Source: Micromonospora cremea (GTDB lineage: Bacteria; Actinomycetota; Actinomycetes; Mycobacteriales; Micromonosporaceae). Taken from it: a stretch of 64,000 nt of DNA. Under the pieces are notes generated by a model. That model saw only the letters and a program-made list of their open reading frames with translations, did no database searches and had not been told where the DNA came from. The translations under genes and the position numbers were made by a program. The stretch covers positions 3,349,501 to 3,413,500 of the forward strand of contig NZ_FSQT01000002.1 in assembly GCF_900143515.1 (NCBI RefSeq), read 5' to 3'. This document shows positions 34,734 through 44,917 of this stretch, in pieces (the first letter of the stretch is position 1; every line of letters starts with the position of its first letter).

Positions 34734-36794
34734 GTGAGCGACTCGAAGCAGACGTCTCGTGGGCTGCTACGGCCGGAGATCCAAGCGCTGCGGGCGCTTG
34801 CTGTGCTCCTGGTGCTGCTGTTCCATTTCTGGCCGCACCGGATCCCGGGCGGATACGTCGGCGTCGACGTCTTCTTCGTGATCAGCGGCTTCCTCATCAC
34901 CGCGCACCTCGTGCGGGAGGTGCAGCAGTCCGGCTCGGTCCGCCTCCGGGCCTTCTGGGCCCGCCGGATCCGGCGCCTGTTGCCAGCTTCGCTGCTCGTC
35001 CTCGTGGCCACCGCGGTGGCCGTCTTCATCTGGGTGCCGCAGCTCTACTGGCCGCAGATACTCCGGGAGATCGCGGCGGCGACCATCTACGTCGAGAACT
35101 GGCAACTGGCGCACGACGCCGTGGACTACCTCGCCGCGGAGAACGTCCGGTCGCCGGTGCAGCACTACTGGTCGCTCTCGGCGGAGGAGCAGTTCTACCT
35201 GGTCTGGCCCCTGTTGATCGTGCTCGCGGTGGTGATCGCCGGCCGGCTCCAGCGGACGAACCCGATGGGCGCGGTCCGGGTCACGCTCGCCCTGGTCGTC
35301 GCGGCCTCCTTCGCCTACTCCGTCTACGAGACGTCCGCGAACAGCGCCGCCGCCTACTTCGTCACGCCCACCCGGGCGTGGGAGTTCGGGGCCGGCGCGA
35401 TGCTCGCGACCCTGCCGGGGCTCGGCCGCTCGGCCGGGGAACGTACCCGGGCGGCGGTCTCCTGGCTGGGACTGCTCCTGATCGGCGTGGCCGCCTTCGT
35501 TCTCCATTCCGGGACCCCCTTCCCGGGCTACGCCGCGGCGCTGCCGGTCCTCGGCACGCTCGCCGCCATCTGGGCCGGCGCGCCCGGCCCGCGCTGGTCT
35601 CCGCTCGGGCCGATGGCCTGGGCGCCGGTGCAGAAGTTCGGCGACTGGTCGTACTCCGTCTACCTCTGGCACTGGCCGCCCATCGTGATCTTCCAGTTGG
35701 CGACCGGCGACAGGATGACCTGGCCGGTGAAGCTCCTCGTCATCGCCGGCGTGGTGGCGTTGGCGGCGCTGACCAAGCGCCTCGTCGAGGACCCGGTGCG
35801 GTTCGGCGTGTTCACCGGTGGGCGCCGGTTGTGGCCGCAGTACGCGGCCGCGGCGATGTCGATGGCACTGGTCCTGTCCGTCGTCGTCGCCGGAAACCGA
35901 CTGCTCGAACAGAGCAGCCAGGCGAACACCTCGCGCCTTGAGCAGTTGTTGGCGGCGGGTACGCCGTGCCTCGGGGCCGGTGCCAGGGTCGAGCCGCAAC
36001 GCTGCGAAGACAGTGCCCTCGGCCGCGAGTTGTTTCCCGAGATGTCGATGCTCACCAAGGACACGGGCTCCGCGTACCGGTGCTACGACCAGGAACCGGG
36101 CTCCACGCTCACGCCGTGTCATATCGGGTCGCAGCGGTCCGACGCGACCCGGGTCGCACTCGTCGGAGATTCGCACGCGGCGATGCTCATCCCGGCGATC
36201 GAGGGTCAGCTCGACGCTCGGAACTGGGCGGTCGACACCTACGTCGCCCGTGGGTGCATCTGGGCGAAGGTGGACGCCGCGGACCAGTCCGACCGGTGCT
36301 ACGCGCGACGGCACGCGATGATGCAGCGACTTGGCGACGGCCCGAAGTACGACCTCGTCATCCTGAGTGGGAGGCGCAGCGCGAGCGGCGACCCCCGGGC
36401 GGCCGCCGGCCAGATCCGCAGGTACGTCGAGGCGTGGCGTCCGGTGCTGGAGCGGGGAACCAGGATCGTCGTGGTGGTGGACAACCCAGGGCTCGGCACG
36501 GCTGACCTCGGCTGTCTCGTCGACGACGCGGCGAACGGCGGGGATCCGACGCGGTGCGCCGTCGACCGGCAGGCCGCGCTCGGCACCCGGGACGCCCTCG
36601 AGGAGGCGGCGAAGCGGACCGACGGCAAGGTGCAGATGGTCGACCTCACCGACCTGTTCTGCACCGAGACCCGCTGTCCGCTGGTGATCGGCAACGTCAT
36701 CGTCTACCGCGACGCGCACCACATAACGGCGACCTACGCGCGCACCCTGGGATCCCACCTCGTCGAGCGCGTCGCGGCGCGCCTCGGGCTGTAA
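34734..36794 (+). CDS. Acyltransferase 3 / SGNH fusion protein (OafA/YrhL type)
   Basis: A 686-residue protein starting at GTG. Residues about 1-390 are the ten-TM acyltransferase-3 domain (FFVISGFLIT, the ARRIRRLLPASLLV segment and the SLSAEEQFYLVWP block). The rest is an extracytoplasmic SGNH-hydrolase domain with GDSHAAMLIPAI (Ser nucleophile) and the C-terminal DAHHITATYAR (Asp-x-x-His). Such proteins O-acetylate or otherwise acylate cell-surface polysaccharides. It is in line with the other exopolysaccharide genes. Confidence 0.9.
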   Translation: MSDSKQTSRGLLRPEIQALRALAVLLVLLFHFWPHRIPGGYVGVDVFFVISGFLITAHLVREVQQSGSVRLRAFWARRIRRLLPASLLVLVATAVAVFIWVPQLYWPQILREIAAATIYVENWQLAHDAVDYLAAENVRSPVQHYWSLSAEEQFYLVWPLLIVLAVVIAGRLQRTNPMGAVRVTLALVVAASFAYSVYETSANSAAAYFVTPTRAWEFGAGAMLATLPGLGRSAGERTRAAVSWLGLLLIGVAAFVLHSGTPFPGYAAALPVLGTLAAIWAGAPGPRWSPLGPMAWAPVQKFGDWSYSVYLWHWPPIVIFQLATGDRMTWPVKLLVIAGVVALAALTKRLVEDPVRFGVFTGGRRLWPQYAAAAMSMALVLSVVVAGNRLLEQSSQANTSRLEQLLAAGTPCLGAGARVEPQRCEDSALGRELFPEMSMLTKDTGSAYRCYDQEPGSTLTPCHIGSQRSDATRVALVGDSHAAMLIPAIEGQLDARNWAVDTYVARGCIWAKVDAADQSDRCYARRHAMMQRLGDGPKYDLVILSGRRSASGDPRAAAGQIRRYVEAWRPVLERGTRIVVVVDNPGLGTADLGCLVDDAANGGDPTRCAVDRQAALGTRDALEEAAKRTDGKVQMVDLTDLFCTETRCPLVIGNVIVYRDAHHITATYARTLGSHLVERVAARLGL

Positions 36795-37027
36795 CGCCGA
36801 GCCGGCGACCCGCAGACGTGAAAGCTCACCGCGGAATGCCCCGAACAGTCCATTGCGGTCACCCCCGGCTCGTTGCTCCGGCGCCGTCGCGAAAAGTGGG
36901 CGAAAGAGGGAAATTCGCCCCACTGCCGGGGCGGTCGTCGGTCGATTCGCCGTCGACCCAGGCAACCTCTATCGGATATGACGCTCGCGTATAGTGCCCC
37001 GAGGGATAGCGCTGAGAGGATCATGAA

Positions 37028-38446
37028 ATGGACATAATGCCGCGAAAGGCGGCGGCTGCCCCGACTGTGGGCAGTGGTCGGCCACTCGGGCGTTATCCGT
37101 GGGCCGCCGCCCAGATCATGGCCGTACTCGCCCTGGTAATGATCGGCGTGAAATCATTCTTCGACATCTTCGGCGAAAAGGTCGCGGCCGACACCGTGGA
37201 CGCCGGCATGGTGGCGACGGTGATTGGCGCCCTCTTCATGGTGGGCTCTTTTGTCGCCGCCGTCGTCGCGGCGAGGCGTTTCCCGACGGATCTGGCACCG
37301 GCAATCATCGCGCTGCTGGTCCTCGGCCTGTTCTCTGTCATCGGCATGCTGGCGATATCCACGCGGGAGGACTTCCTCCACATCTTCACCACGGCCAACG
37401 TGCGCGCCATCTTCGGGCCCCACGTCGCGCCGAAGAGCGGGGTGATCACGCAGGGCGCCCAGCTCGCGGTCGGGTTCGCTCCGATCGCGTTGTTGGCGGT
37501 CATGTTCCTCAAGCCGGACTGGTTCTCCGTCGAACGGCTGCGTTGGGTGCTGCTGCTCGTGGTCCTCGGCGCCGTCGCGCACTCCGTGATCGCCTGGCTG
37601 CAGGTCGCCGGCGTCGTCCCGTACACCTACTTCTTCAACCTCATGAGCGGCAAGGTCGGGCGGGCATCGGGGGGCTACTTCCATCCGGCGTCCCTCGGTC
37701 GGCTCCTGATTTTCGCGGTCTTCATCCTCTACGCGGCCGGTAACCGGCTACGACTCAGCCCGGTGGCCCGTTACGCCGTCGTCGCATTCCTGGCCGCCAC
37801 CGCGGTCGTCAGCACACACCGGATAACCATCCTCTGTGTGGCGTTGGTGATCGTCGCGTTCGAGCTGCGCCGGCTCCCCGAGCTCCTCCGGCAGATTTCC
37901 GACCTGCCGTTCCGCACCGCCGTCTGGGGGGCGGGCGTCCTCGTCGTCCTGGTGGTCCTGGCGGCGATCCGGTGGGGTGCCCATCTGCTGGACCGTGCGC
38001 TCTTTCTCGTCACGCAGATCGGTTCGCTCAACCCGACGAACGACGAGTTCCTGCACGGTCGCGGGCAGATCTGGTTCCGCGTGGCCGAGGTGTGGCAGGA
38101 CGCGTCCTGGGATATCTGGCTCGTCGGGCTCGGCTACGAGCCGTGGAACACCCATGCCGATCCGTTGCGGGTCTTCGTGGTGTGGGGATTGCTGGGTCTC
38201 ATCCTCATGGCCATTATCTTTGTCAATTTGTGGCGGGTGACGAAGCGGGCCATCGCGGTCGAGGCGAGGTGGATGCTGACCATCCTCTACGCCCTCACGA
38301 TCGTTTCCGCCCTGACGCAGAAGCCGACCTCCTATTCGTACTTCATGTGGATGTTCTTCCTGTCCCTCATCCTTCTCGTCAGGTTCTTTCCCCTTTCGAG
38401 CGCGCCGGTCCTCGCGCCGACCGATGCTGGTGGTGATCACAAATGA
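37028..38446 (+). CDS. O-antigen ligase/polymerase-like membrane protein
   Basis: A 472-residue integral membrane protein with about ten to twelve hydrophobic segments. A larger loop follows the middle of the protein (DEFLHGRGQIWFRVAEVWQ) and contains the GRGxIW pattern typical of Wzy/WaaL-type proteins. The ATG is preceded by AGAGGA. The upstream 230 bp are noticeably AT-richer than the surroundings and probably contain a promoter. The stop overlaps the start of the next glycosyltransferase gene (ATGA). It probably polymerises or ligates the repeat unit at the membrane. Confidence 0.78.
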   Translation: MDIMPRKAAAAPTVGSGRPLGRYPWAAAQIMAVLALVMIGVKSFFDIFGEKVAADTVDAGMVATVIGALFMVGSFVAAVVAARRFPTDLAPAIIALLVLGLFSVIGMLAISTREDFLHIFTTANVRAIFGPHVAPKSGVITQGAQLAVGFAPIALLAVMFLKPDWFSVERLRWVLLLVVLGAVAHSVIAWLQVAGVVPYTYFFNLMSGKVGRASGGYFHPASLGRLLIFAVFILYAAGNRLRLSPVARYAVVAFLAATAVVSTHRITILCVALVIVAFELRRLPELLRQISDLPFRTAVWGAGVLVVLVVLAAIRWGAHLLDRALFLVTQIGSLNPTNDEFLHGRGQIWFRVAEVWQDASWDIWLVGLGYEPWNTHADPLRVFVVWGLLGLILMAIIFVNLWRVTKRAIAVEARWMLTILYALTIVSALTQKPTSYSYFMWMFFLSLILLVRFFPLSSAPVLAPTDAGGDHK

Positions 38447-39399
38447 GCGCCCCCCTGTTCATTTCGTGGAAGCGTTATCAGCGTCGATCCGACGTGCTGG
38501 CCGAGGCGTTGGGCGCCGAGGTGGCGTGGCGCCCGTCCAAGTCGACGCCGAAGATCCTCCGTCCCTTCGACTACGTCGCCCACACGTGGAACGATCTCAA
38601 ACTGCTCCGCTCGCGCCGGCCATCGTTCGTGGTCGCGCAGGCACAGCCCCACCTGTCCGCGCTGGCGCCCTACCTCAGCCGGGTTCCGTACATCGTCGAC
38701 GCGCACAACGGGCAGTTCCAGTCGTGGTGGGGCAGGGTTCCCAGCACCGCGTCGATCCTGCGTGGGGCGCAACTGGTCCTGACCCACACCGACGAGGCCG
38801 ACGCGATCGCCCGGGCGGAGTTCCCGGGCCTGCGCACGCTCGTCGTGCACGATCCACTTCGGGAGATCCCGCCGGCGGCACCACGTGGCTGGGTGTTCGT
38901 CGTGGCCACCGTCGCCCCGGACGAGCCGATGGACGTCCTCATCGACGCGATCGAGGCCATGCCCGACGTCACCTTCGCGACCACCGCGCCACTGCACCGG
39001 TTGCCGCCGCCGCTTCGTGAGCGCGCGGAACGCCTGCCCAACTTCACCACCCTGGGCTTCCTCGACCTCCCCGACTACGAGGCGGCCGTCGCCGCCGCGC
39101 GCGCGGTCGTCGTGCTGACCGACCGGGACGCCACGCAGCCCAGTGGCGCGTGCGAGGCGCTGAGCGCGGGTCGGCCGCTGGTCCTGTCCCGCACCCGGAC
39201 CACCGAGGCCCTGTTCGGGAGCTTCGCCACGCTCGTCGCGAACCAGAGCGATGCCCTGGTCGCCGGCCTCCGTAAGGCCATCGGCGAGGACCTGGCCGCG
39301 GCCGGGCGGATCGCGGCGGCCCGCGAGGCGTGGATGAGTCGTACCGAAGCCGAGCTGGAGATGTTGCGATTGCACGTGCCGACCAGAGCGACCGCGTGA
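38443..39399 (+). CDS. Glycosyltransferase (GT4/GT-B-like)
   Basis: A 318-residue soluble protein. The N-terminal half has an LHS-type Rossmann region (VAQAQPHLSALAPYL, PYIVDAHNG). The C-terminal half has VFVVATVAPDEPMDVLIDAI and a RDATQPSGACEALSAGRPLVLS segment matching the donor-binding Glu region of GT4 enzymes. Its start overlaps the stop of the ligase gene, so the two are translationally coupled. It likely adds one sugar to the lipid-linked unit in the cytoplasm. Confidence 0.82.
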   Translation: MSAPLFISWKRYQRRSDVLAEALGAEVAWRPSKSTPKILRPFDYVAHTWNDLKLLRSRRPSFVVAQAQPHLSALAPYLSRVPYIVDAHNGQFQSWWGRVPSTASILRGAQLVLTHTDEADAIARAEFPGLRTLVVHDPLREIPPAAPRGWVFVVATVAPDEPMDVLIDAIEAMPDVTFATTAPLHRLPPPLRERAERLPNFTTLGFLDLPDYEAAVAAARAVVVLTDRDATQPSGACEALSAGRPLVLSRTRTTEALFGSFATLVANQSDALVAGLRKAIGEDLAAAGRIAAAREAWMSRTEAELEMLRLHVPTRATA

Positions 39400-39409
39400 C
39401 GGTCGGACG

Positions 39410-40774
39410 ATGACCGGAGTCGAGGTGCCGACCGACACGGCGACAGCCAGCCGGTCCGGCAGCGGCATGGCGCGCCGCCTCCGCCAGCTGGGCCTGCTAG
39501 GGATCAGTCAGGCCGGCGTCACGGTGATCGCGTTCCTCACCCAGGTGCTGCTCGCCCGTAGCCTGCCCAAGGCCGACTTCGGTGCCTTCATGTCGGTGAT
39601 GTCCCTGGTCACGCTGGCCGGGCCACTGGCCATCTTCGGGGTCGCCGAGTTCTGGCTGCAACGGTTCGGACGCGAGGGGTCCCGGGCGTTCCGCTGGGTG
39701 CGGCCATCCATCGCGCTGGTCGCCGTCACGTCCGGCCTGCTGGTCGTCGCGCTCGTCGGTTGGGGGCTGCTCGACCGGCATGATGCCGGCACCGGCGACC
39801 TGCGGATCGGGCTCGCCCCGATCATCCTGTCGCTTGTCGCCATGGCGCTGTCCGGGTCGGCCCTCCAGTTGCAGGGCGCCTACGGGCGGCTCGCGGCGCT
39901 GCAACTGGCGCCGCAGGTCGGTCGACTCCTCGTGGCCGTTCTGACCCTGTCCTTCGGGCTGTCGGCACTCATGGTGGCGCTGGGCTACGCGCTCGTGGCC
40001 GCCGTCATGGTGGCCATGAGCGTCCTGATGATCGCGCCGTTCTGGTACGGGCGAGCCACGCTGGAGGGCCACCCGCCGGTGCCCCGTCGCCCGACGCGGC
40101 CGCCCCGGGCGCGCCACCTCGTCGCCGCCACCTGGCTGTTCCTGCTGGGCAGCCTGTTCTACCAGCTCGGCATGCAGCTCGGCGTCGTCGTCTCCGCCGA
40201 GTTTCTGAGCTCGGAGTCCGCCGCGGTGCTCGCCGTGCCGATGACGCTGTTGACCGCGATCTACCTTCTGCCGCGCATCGTCTACCAGCAGTACTTCCTG
40301 GCGAAGCTGCACCGGTGGTCCCGCTCCAACCGCAACGCGGTCCTCATCGCGTACCGCGCCGGCACGGTCGGGATGATCGGCCTCGGGTTGCTCCTCGGCG
40401 CGGTCGTCGCGCTGGTCGGCCGTTACGCCATTCCCCTGATCTTCGGCGCGGAGTACCGGACCTCCGTCCCGGTGATGGCCATCCTCGCGCTGGCGATCCC
40501 ACTGCGCTTCGGCGCGGCCAGTGTCGAGTCGCTGCTGATGAGCGGCGGCCTGGTGCGGCAGAAGGTGCTGTATCAGGGGCTGGGATCGCTCGCCTACCTG
40601 GCCGCGCTGGCCACCGCCATCCCGCTGTTCGGTGTCGCTGGCGCCGCGTGGGCGACGGTGCTGTCCGAGGCGATCGTTCTCGTCCTGTTCTGGTCTCGAG
40701 CGAAGCGCGACGTCGTCGCGGGCGCCGACCTGCCCTCCTGGGCGGAGATCCGACGGACGGTCATCAGGAGCTGA
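39410..40774 (+). CDS. Oligosaccharide flippase (Wzx/MATE-like)
   Basis: A 454-residue membrane protein with about twelve to fourteen TM helices and the alternating pattern of the polysaccharide-exporter superfamily: an N-terminal GLLGISQAGVTVIAFLTQVLLARSL, then FGVAEFWLQRFG and a C-terminal GVAGAAWATVLSEAIVLVLFW. It is the last gene of the first polysaccharide locus, ending against the convergent hut operon. It probably flips the lipid-linked repeat unit. Confidence 0.85.
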   Translation: MTGVEVPTDTATASRSGSGMARRLRQLGLLGISQAGVTVIAFLTQVLLARSLPKADFGAFMSVMSLVTLAGPLAIFGVAEFWLQRFGREGSRAFRWVRPSIALVAVTSGLLVVALVGWGLLDRHDAGTGDLRIGLAPIILSLVAMALSGSALQLQGAYGRLAALQLAPQVGRLLVAVLTLSFGLSALMVALGYALVAAVMVAMSVLMIAPFWYGRATLEGHPPVPRRPTRPPRARHLVAATWLFLLGSLFYQLGMQLGVVVSAEFLSSESAAVLAVPMTLLTAIYLLPRIVYQQYFLAKLHRWSRSNRNAVLIAYRAGTVGMIGLGLLLGAVVALVGRYAIPLIFGAEYRTSVPVMAILALAIPLRFGAASVESLLMSGGLVRQKVLYQGLGSLAYLAALATAIPLFGVAGAAWATVLSEAIVLVLFWSRAKRDVVAGADLPSWAEIRRTVIRS

Positions 40775-40799
40775 CCCCGTCACGACGGGTGACCCGGCA

Positions 40800-40824
40800 G
40801 GCCCCGACGCCGGTCGTCGGGGCC
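40800..40824. terminator. Bidirectional stem-loop between flippase and hutH
   Basis: GGCCCCGAC (40800-40808), loop GCCGGTC, GTCGGGGCC (40816-40824): a perfect 9-bp stem in the 59-bp gap between two convergent genes. Confidence 0.6.
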
Positions 40825-40833
40825 CGCCGATGG

Positions 40834-42372
40834 TCAGGCCAGCGGACCGATCTCGCGTTCGATGGCGGTACGCAGGTCGCGGTCGGACACCGTGCGGCGG
40901 GCCGCCTCCATCGCCGGAGCGAGGAAGATGTCCGGACCGGGCTCGCCGGCGAACGCCTGTACCGCCTCGACCGCGGCCCGGCCGGCCGGCGACGGCACCA
41001 GCGGCGCGCGCAGCTGGAGGCCGCGCACGGCGGCCAGTAGCTCGACCGCGAGCACGCTGGACAGGTTGTCCAGCACGGTGCGCAGCTTCTTGGCCGCTGC
41101 CCAGCCCATCGAGACGTGGTCCTCCTGCATGCCGCTGGTGGGCAGGGAGTCGACCGAGGCGGGCGCGGCCAGCCGGCGGTTCTCCGCGACGATCCCGGCC
41201 GCCGTGTACTGGGCGATCATCAGCCCGGAGTTGACCCCGGCGTCGGGGGAGAGGAACGCCGGCAGCTCCCGGGACCGGTTGACGTCCAGTAGCCGGTCCA
41301 CCCGCCGCTCGGCGATCGCGCCCACCTCTGCGGCGGCGATGGCCAGGAAGTCCGCGGCGAAGCCGAGCGGAGCCCCGTGGAAGTTCCCGGTCGACTCGAC
41401 CCGGCCATCGGGCAGCACCACCGGGTTGTCCACCACCGAGACCAGCTCGCGGTCCGCCACCGTCCGCGCGAACTCCAGCGTATCCCGGGCAGCCCCGGCC
41501 ACCTGCGGCGCGCAGCGCATCGAGTACGCGTCCTGCACGGCGTGCGCCAGGTCGTCCCGGTGCGAGTCCATCACCCGGGAGTCCTGGAGCAGCCGGTGGA
41601 TGTTCGCTGCCGAGGCCGCCTGCCCGGGGTGCGGGCGGATGGCGTGCAGCTCGGGCAGGAACGGCCGCTCGGAGCCGAGCATCGCCTCGATGCCCAGAGC
41701 GGCGGTGACGTCGGCCATGGTGAACAGGTGCGCGGCGTCGTGGATGGCCATCAGAAGCATGCCGAGCATGCCGTCGGTGCCGTTGATCAGCGCCAGCCCC
41801 TCCTTGGCGGCAAGCTCGATCGGCTTGAGCCCGGCGCCGGTCAGCACGTCGGCCGCGTCCTGCCGCTCGCCGGTCGGGCCGAGCACCCAGCCCTCGCCGA
41901 GCAGCACGAGCGCGCAGTGCGCCAGCGGCGCCAGGTCGCCCGAGGCCCCCAGCGAGCCGTGCTCCGGCACCCACGGGGTGATGTCGTGGTTGAGCAGGTC
42001 GAGCAGCGCCTCGGCGACCAGCGGGCGGACACCGGAGTGGCCGAGCGCGAGCGAGCGGACCCGCAGCAGCATCATCGCCCGGACCACCTCGCGCGGCATC
42101 GGGGCGCCCACCCCGGCGGCGTGCGAGCGGATCAGCGCGTGCTGGAGTTCGGCCCGGCGCTCGGGGGCGACGAACGTGTTGGCGAGCGCCCCGAACCCGG
42201 TGGAGACCCCGTAGACGGGGCGGCCGGACGACTCGATGCCGTCCACGATGGCCCGGCTGGTCGCCATCGCGTCGATGGTGGCCGGGTCGAGGACGACCTT
42301 GGCGGTGCCGCGGGCCACCGCGAGCACGTCGGCGGGGGAGACCCCGGTGGGCTGAATGGTCACGGTCGTCAT
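40834..42372 (-). CDS. hutH: Histidine ammonia-lyase
   Basis: A 512-residue lyase that deaminates histidine to urocanate. The MIO-forming Ala-Ser-Gly is at 143-145 ([14 protein letters not shown]). Tyr in the early GVSTGFG loop and the [12 protein letters not shown] and NPV-GNFHG segments complete the active site. The start overlaps the hutI stop by four bases. It is the last gene of the hut operon. The much longer open frame upstream of this ATG is antisense or shadow coding of hutI. Confidence 0.97.
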   Translation of the reverse strand: MTTVTIQPTGVSPADVLAVARGTAKVVLDPATIDAMATSRAIVDGIESSGRPVYGVSTGFGALANTFVAPERRAELQHALIRSHAAGVGAPMPREVVRAMMLLRVRSLALGHSGVRPLVAEALLDLLNHDITPWVPEHGSLGASGDLAPLAHCALVLLGEGWVLGPTGERQDAADVLTGAGLKPIELAAKEGLALINGTDGMLGMLLMAIHDAAHLFTMADVTAALGIEAMLGSERPFLPELHAIRPHPGQAASAANIHRLLQDSRVMDSHRDDLAHAVQDAYSMRCAPQVAGAARDTLEFARTVADRELVSVVDNPVVLPDGRVESTGNFHGAPLGFAADFLAIAAAEVGAIAERRVDRLLDVNRSRELPAFLSPDAGVNSGLMIAQYTAAGIVAENRRLAAPASVDSLPTSGMQEDHVSMGWAAAKKLRTVLDNLSSVLAVELLAAVRGLQLRAPLVPSPAGRAAVEAVQAFAGEPGPDIFLAPAMEAARRTVSDRDLRTAIEREIGPLA

Positions 42373-43553
42373 TTCGGAACTCCGTTGAGCAGAACCTGGC
42401 GGATCAGTGGAACACCGGGCCGGTAGGCCAGGTGCAGGTACGACGGCGCTTCCAGGACGACCAGGTCGGCCCGGGCGCCGGGGGTGAGCACGCCGATGTC
42501 GTCGCGGCGCAGCGCCCGCGCGCCGCCCAGCGTCGCGGCCCGGACCGCCTCCGCCGGGGTCATCCGCATCTCGCGGACCGCGAGGGCCACGCAGAACGGC
42601 ATCGACGAGGTGTACGACGAGCCGGGGTTGCAGTCGGTGGCGAGCGCGACGGTGACGCCGGCGTCGAGCAGGCGGCGGGCGTCCGGGTACGGCGAGCGGG
42701 TGGAGAACTCGGCGCCGGGCAGCAGGGTCGCCACCGTGCGGGTCCCCGACCCGTCGGAGTGGGCGGTGCCGGCCAGCGCGGCCACGTCGGCATCGCTGAG
42801 GTGGGTGCAGTGGTCGACGCTGGCCGCGTCCAGCTCGACGCCGAGCAGCACCCCGGGGCCGGGGCCGAGCTGGTTGGCGTGCAGCCGCACGCCCAGCCCG
42901 GCGGCCTGCCCGCAGGCCAGGATGGCCCGGGCGTGGTCGACGTCGAAGGCGCCCCGCTCGCAGAATACGTCGATCCACTTCGCGTGCGGTGCGGCGGCGG
43001 CCAGCATCGGCCCGCAGACCAGCCCGACGTAGTCGTCGGGGCGATCGGCGTACTCGGCGGGCACCACGTGCGCGCCGAGGAAGGTGGTCTCGGCGCTGGT
43101 CTCGGCGGCGATCCGCAGGGAGCGGGCCTCGTCGGCGACGGTCAGCCCGTACCCGCTCTTGATTTCCATGGTGGTGGTGCCCTGCCGCAGCGCTTCCCCG
43201 CGCAGCCGGCGCACGGTGGTGCGCAGCTCGTCGTCGGAAGCGGCCCGGGTCGCGCCGACCGTGGTCCGGATGCCGCCCCCGGTGTACGGCTGGCCGGCCA
43301 TCCGGGCGGCGAACTCGGCGGCCCGGTCACCGGCGAAGACCAGGTGTGCGTGACTGTCCACGAAGCCGGGCAGCACGGCGGCCCCACCGGCGTCGACCCG
43401 CCGGTCGGCGGCGGGCGCGTACGCCGCCGGCCCGACCCAGGCCACCCGGCCCTCCTCGATGAGTACGGCCGCGTTGCGTCGGATGCCCAGCGGGCCCTCG
43501 CCGGCGCCGTTGGTGACCAGCTCCCCGATGTTGTCCACCAGCAGGCTGCTCAT
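42369..43553 (-). CDS. hutI: Imidazolonepropionase
   Basis: A 394-residue amidohydrolase that opens imidazolone propionate to formimidoylglutamate. The metal pair is His68/His70 ([11 protein letters not shown]). Further ligands and family blocks are [23 protein letters not shown] and [14 protein letters not shown]. It overlaps hutF by 4 bp at its start and hutH by 4 bp at its stop, indicating strong translational coupling. Confidence 0.96.
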   Translation of the reverse strand: MSSLLVDNIGELVTNGAGEGPLGIRRNAAVLIEEGRVAWVGPAAYAPAADRRVDAGGAAVLPGFVDSHAHLVFAGDRAAEFAARMAGQPYTGGGIRTTVGATRAASDDELRTTVRRLRGEALRQGTTTMEIKSGYGLTVADEARSLRIAAETSAETTFLGAHVVPAEYADRPDDYVGLVCGPMLAAAAPHAKWIDVFCERGAFDVDHARAILACGQAAGLGVRLHANQLGPGPGVLLGVELDAASVDHCTHLSDADVAALAGTAHSDGSGTRTVATLLPGAEFSTRSPYPDARRLLDAGVTVALATDCNPGSSYTSSMPFCVALAVREMRMTPAEAVRAATLGGARALRRDDIGVLTPGARADLVVLEAPSYLHLAYRPGVPLIRQVLLNGVPK

Positions 43554-44917
43554 GCCGGAGTCACCGCCTCGATCGAGGCCGACAGTTCGGCCGGCACGTC
43601 CACGGTCAGGTGTCGGCCCTCGGCCACCACCACCCGGCCGTCCACCACGACCTGCGCGACGTCCGCCGCTCCGGCCGCGAAGAACGCGCCCACCGGCGGC
43701 ACCCCCGCGGTGCGGGCGCTGTCCAGCCGTACCGTGACCAGGTCGGCCCGGGCGCCGCGAGCGATCCGCCCGGCGTCGGCCCAGCCCAGCGCGGCGTGCC
43801 CGGCGGAGGTGGCGGCGATCAGCAGCTCGGCCGGGGTGAAGTGGCCGCGGCGGCGGGTGCGCAACCGCTCGTCCAGCTCCACCGCCCGGGCCTCCTCGAA
43901 GAGGTCGATCACCGCGTGGCTGTCGCTGCCCAGGCTCAGCCGGATCCCCGCGTCGGCCATCCGCCGGGCCGGGACGATCCCGTCGGCGAGGTCCCGTTCG
44001 GTGGTCGGGCAGAGGCACACCCCGGTCCGGCTCTCCGCGAGCAGCGCCAGGTCACCGCCGGTCGGGTGGGTAGCGTGTACGGCGGTGGTGTCCGGGCCGA
44101 GCACGCCGTGCTCGGCGAGCAGCGCGGTCGGTGTACGCCCGTGCACGGCCCGGCACTCGTCGTTCTCGGCGGGCTGCTCGGAGAGGTGCACGTGCAGCGG
44201 CGCCCGCCGGTCCCGCGCCCAGTCGGCCACCGTGCCGAGCTGGTCGGCGGGGACCGCCCGCACCGAGTGCACGGCCGCGCCGACCCGGGCGTGCCCGTCC
44301 GTCGGCTGGAACGCCGACGCCCGCTTTGCCCACCGGGCCGCGTCGCCGTCACCGAAGCGCCGCTGCGGTCCGGCCAGGGCCTGACCGTCCACGCCGGCGG
44401 TCAGGTAGCAGGTGTCCAGCAGGGTGAGCCGGATCCCGGCGTGCGCGGCGGCCTCGACCAGCGCCGCGCCCATCGCGTTCGGGTCGTCGTACGCGCCGCC
44501 GTCGGGCCGGTGGTGCAGGTAGTGGAACTCGCCGACGCAGGTGATCCCGGCCAGCGCCATCTCGGCGTAGACCGCCCGGGCCAGGGCGAGGTAGGTGTCC
44601 GGGTCCAGGCGGTCCGCGACGGCGTACATCCGGTCCCGCCAGCTCCAGAAGTCGCCCCGACCGCCGTGGGTACGCCCGCGCAGCGCCCGGTGGAACGCGT
44701 GCGAGTGCACATTCGACAGGCCGGGCAGGGTCAGCCCGGGCAGCGGCACGGCGTCGGCGAACACCTCGACCCCGGCGGGCGGCCGGCTCCCGGCGGTCAG
44801 CGGCGTCACGCCGGTGATCCGCTCCCCGTCGGTCTCGATCAGCACGTCCGGCGTGGGCTCGGCGTACTCGGGCAGCCAGGCGTACTCGGCGAGCCAGCGG
44901 GTCGGGGTCACGGGCAT
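43550..44917 (-). CDS. hutF: Formimidoylglutamate deiminase
   Basis: A 455-residue amidohydrolase that converts N-formimidoylglutamate to N-formylglutamate and ammonia. The metal-binding HxH is at 71/73 ([12 protein letters not shown]). [20 protein letters not shown] and [17 protein letters not shown] are typical of HutF. Its presence means the pathway runs through N-formylglutamate, so a deformylase is required; no classical hutG lies in the window. The adjacent M20 amidohydrolase is the candidate. Confidence 0.94.
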   Translation of the reverse strand: MPVTPTRWLAEYAWLPEYAEPTPDVLIETDGERITGVTPLTAGSRPPAGVEVFADAVPLPGLTLPGLSNVHSHAFHRALRGRTHGGRGDFWSWRDRMYAVADRLDPDTYLALARAVYAEMALAGITCVGEFHYLHHRPDGGAYDDPNAMGAALVEAAAHAGIRLTLLDTCYLTAGVDGQALAGPQRRFGDGDAARWAKRASAFQPTDGHARVGAAVHSVRAVPADQLGTVADWARDRRAPLHVHLSEQPAENDECRAVHGRTPTALLAEHGVLGPDTTAVHATHPTGGDLALLAESRTGVCLCPTTERDLADGIVPARRMADAGIRLSLGSDSHAVIDLFEEARAVELDERLRTRRRGHFTPAELLIAATSAGHAALGWADAGRIARGARADLVTVRLDSARTAGVPPVGAFFAAGAADVAQVVVDGRVVVAEGRHLTVDVPAELSASIEAVTPA

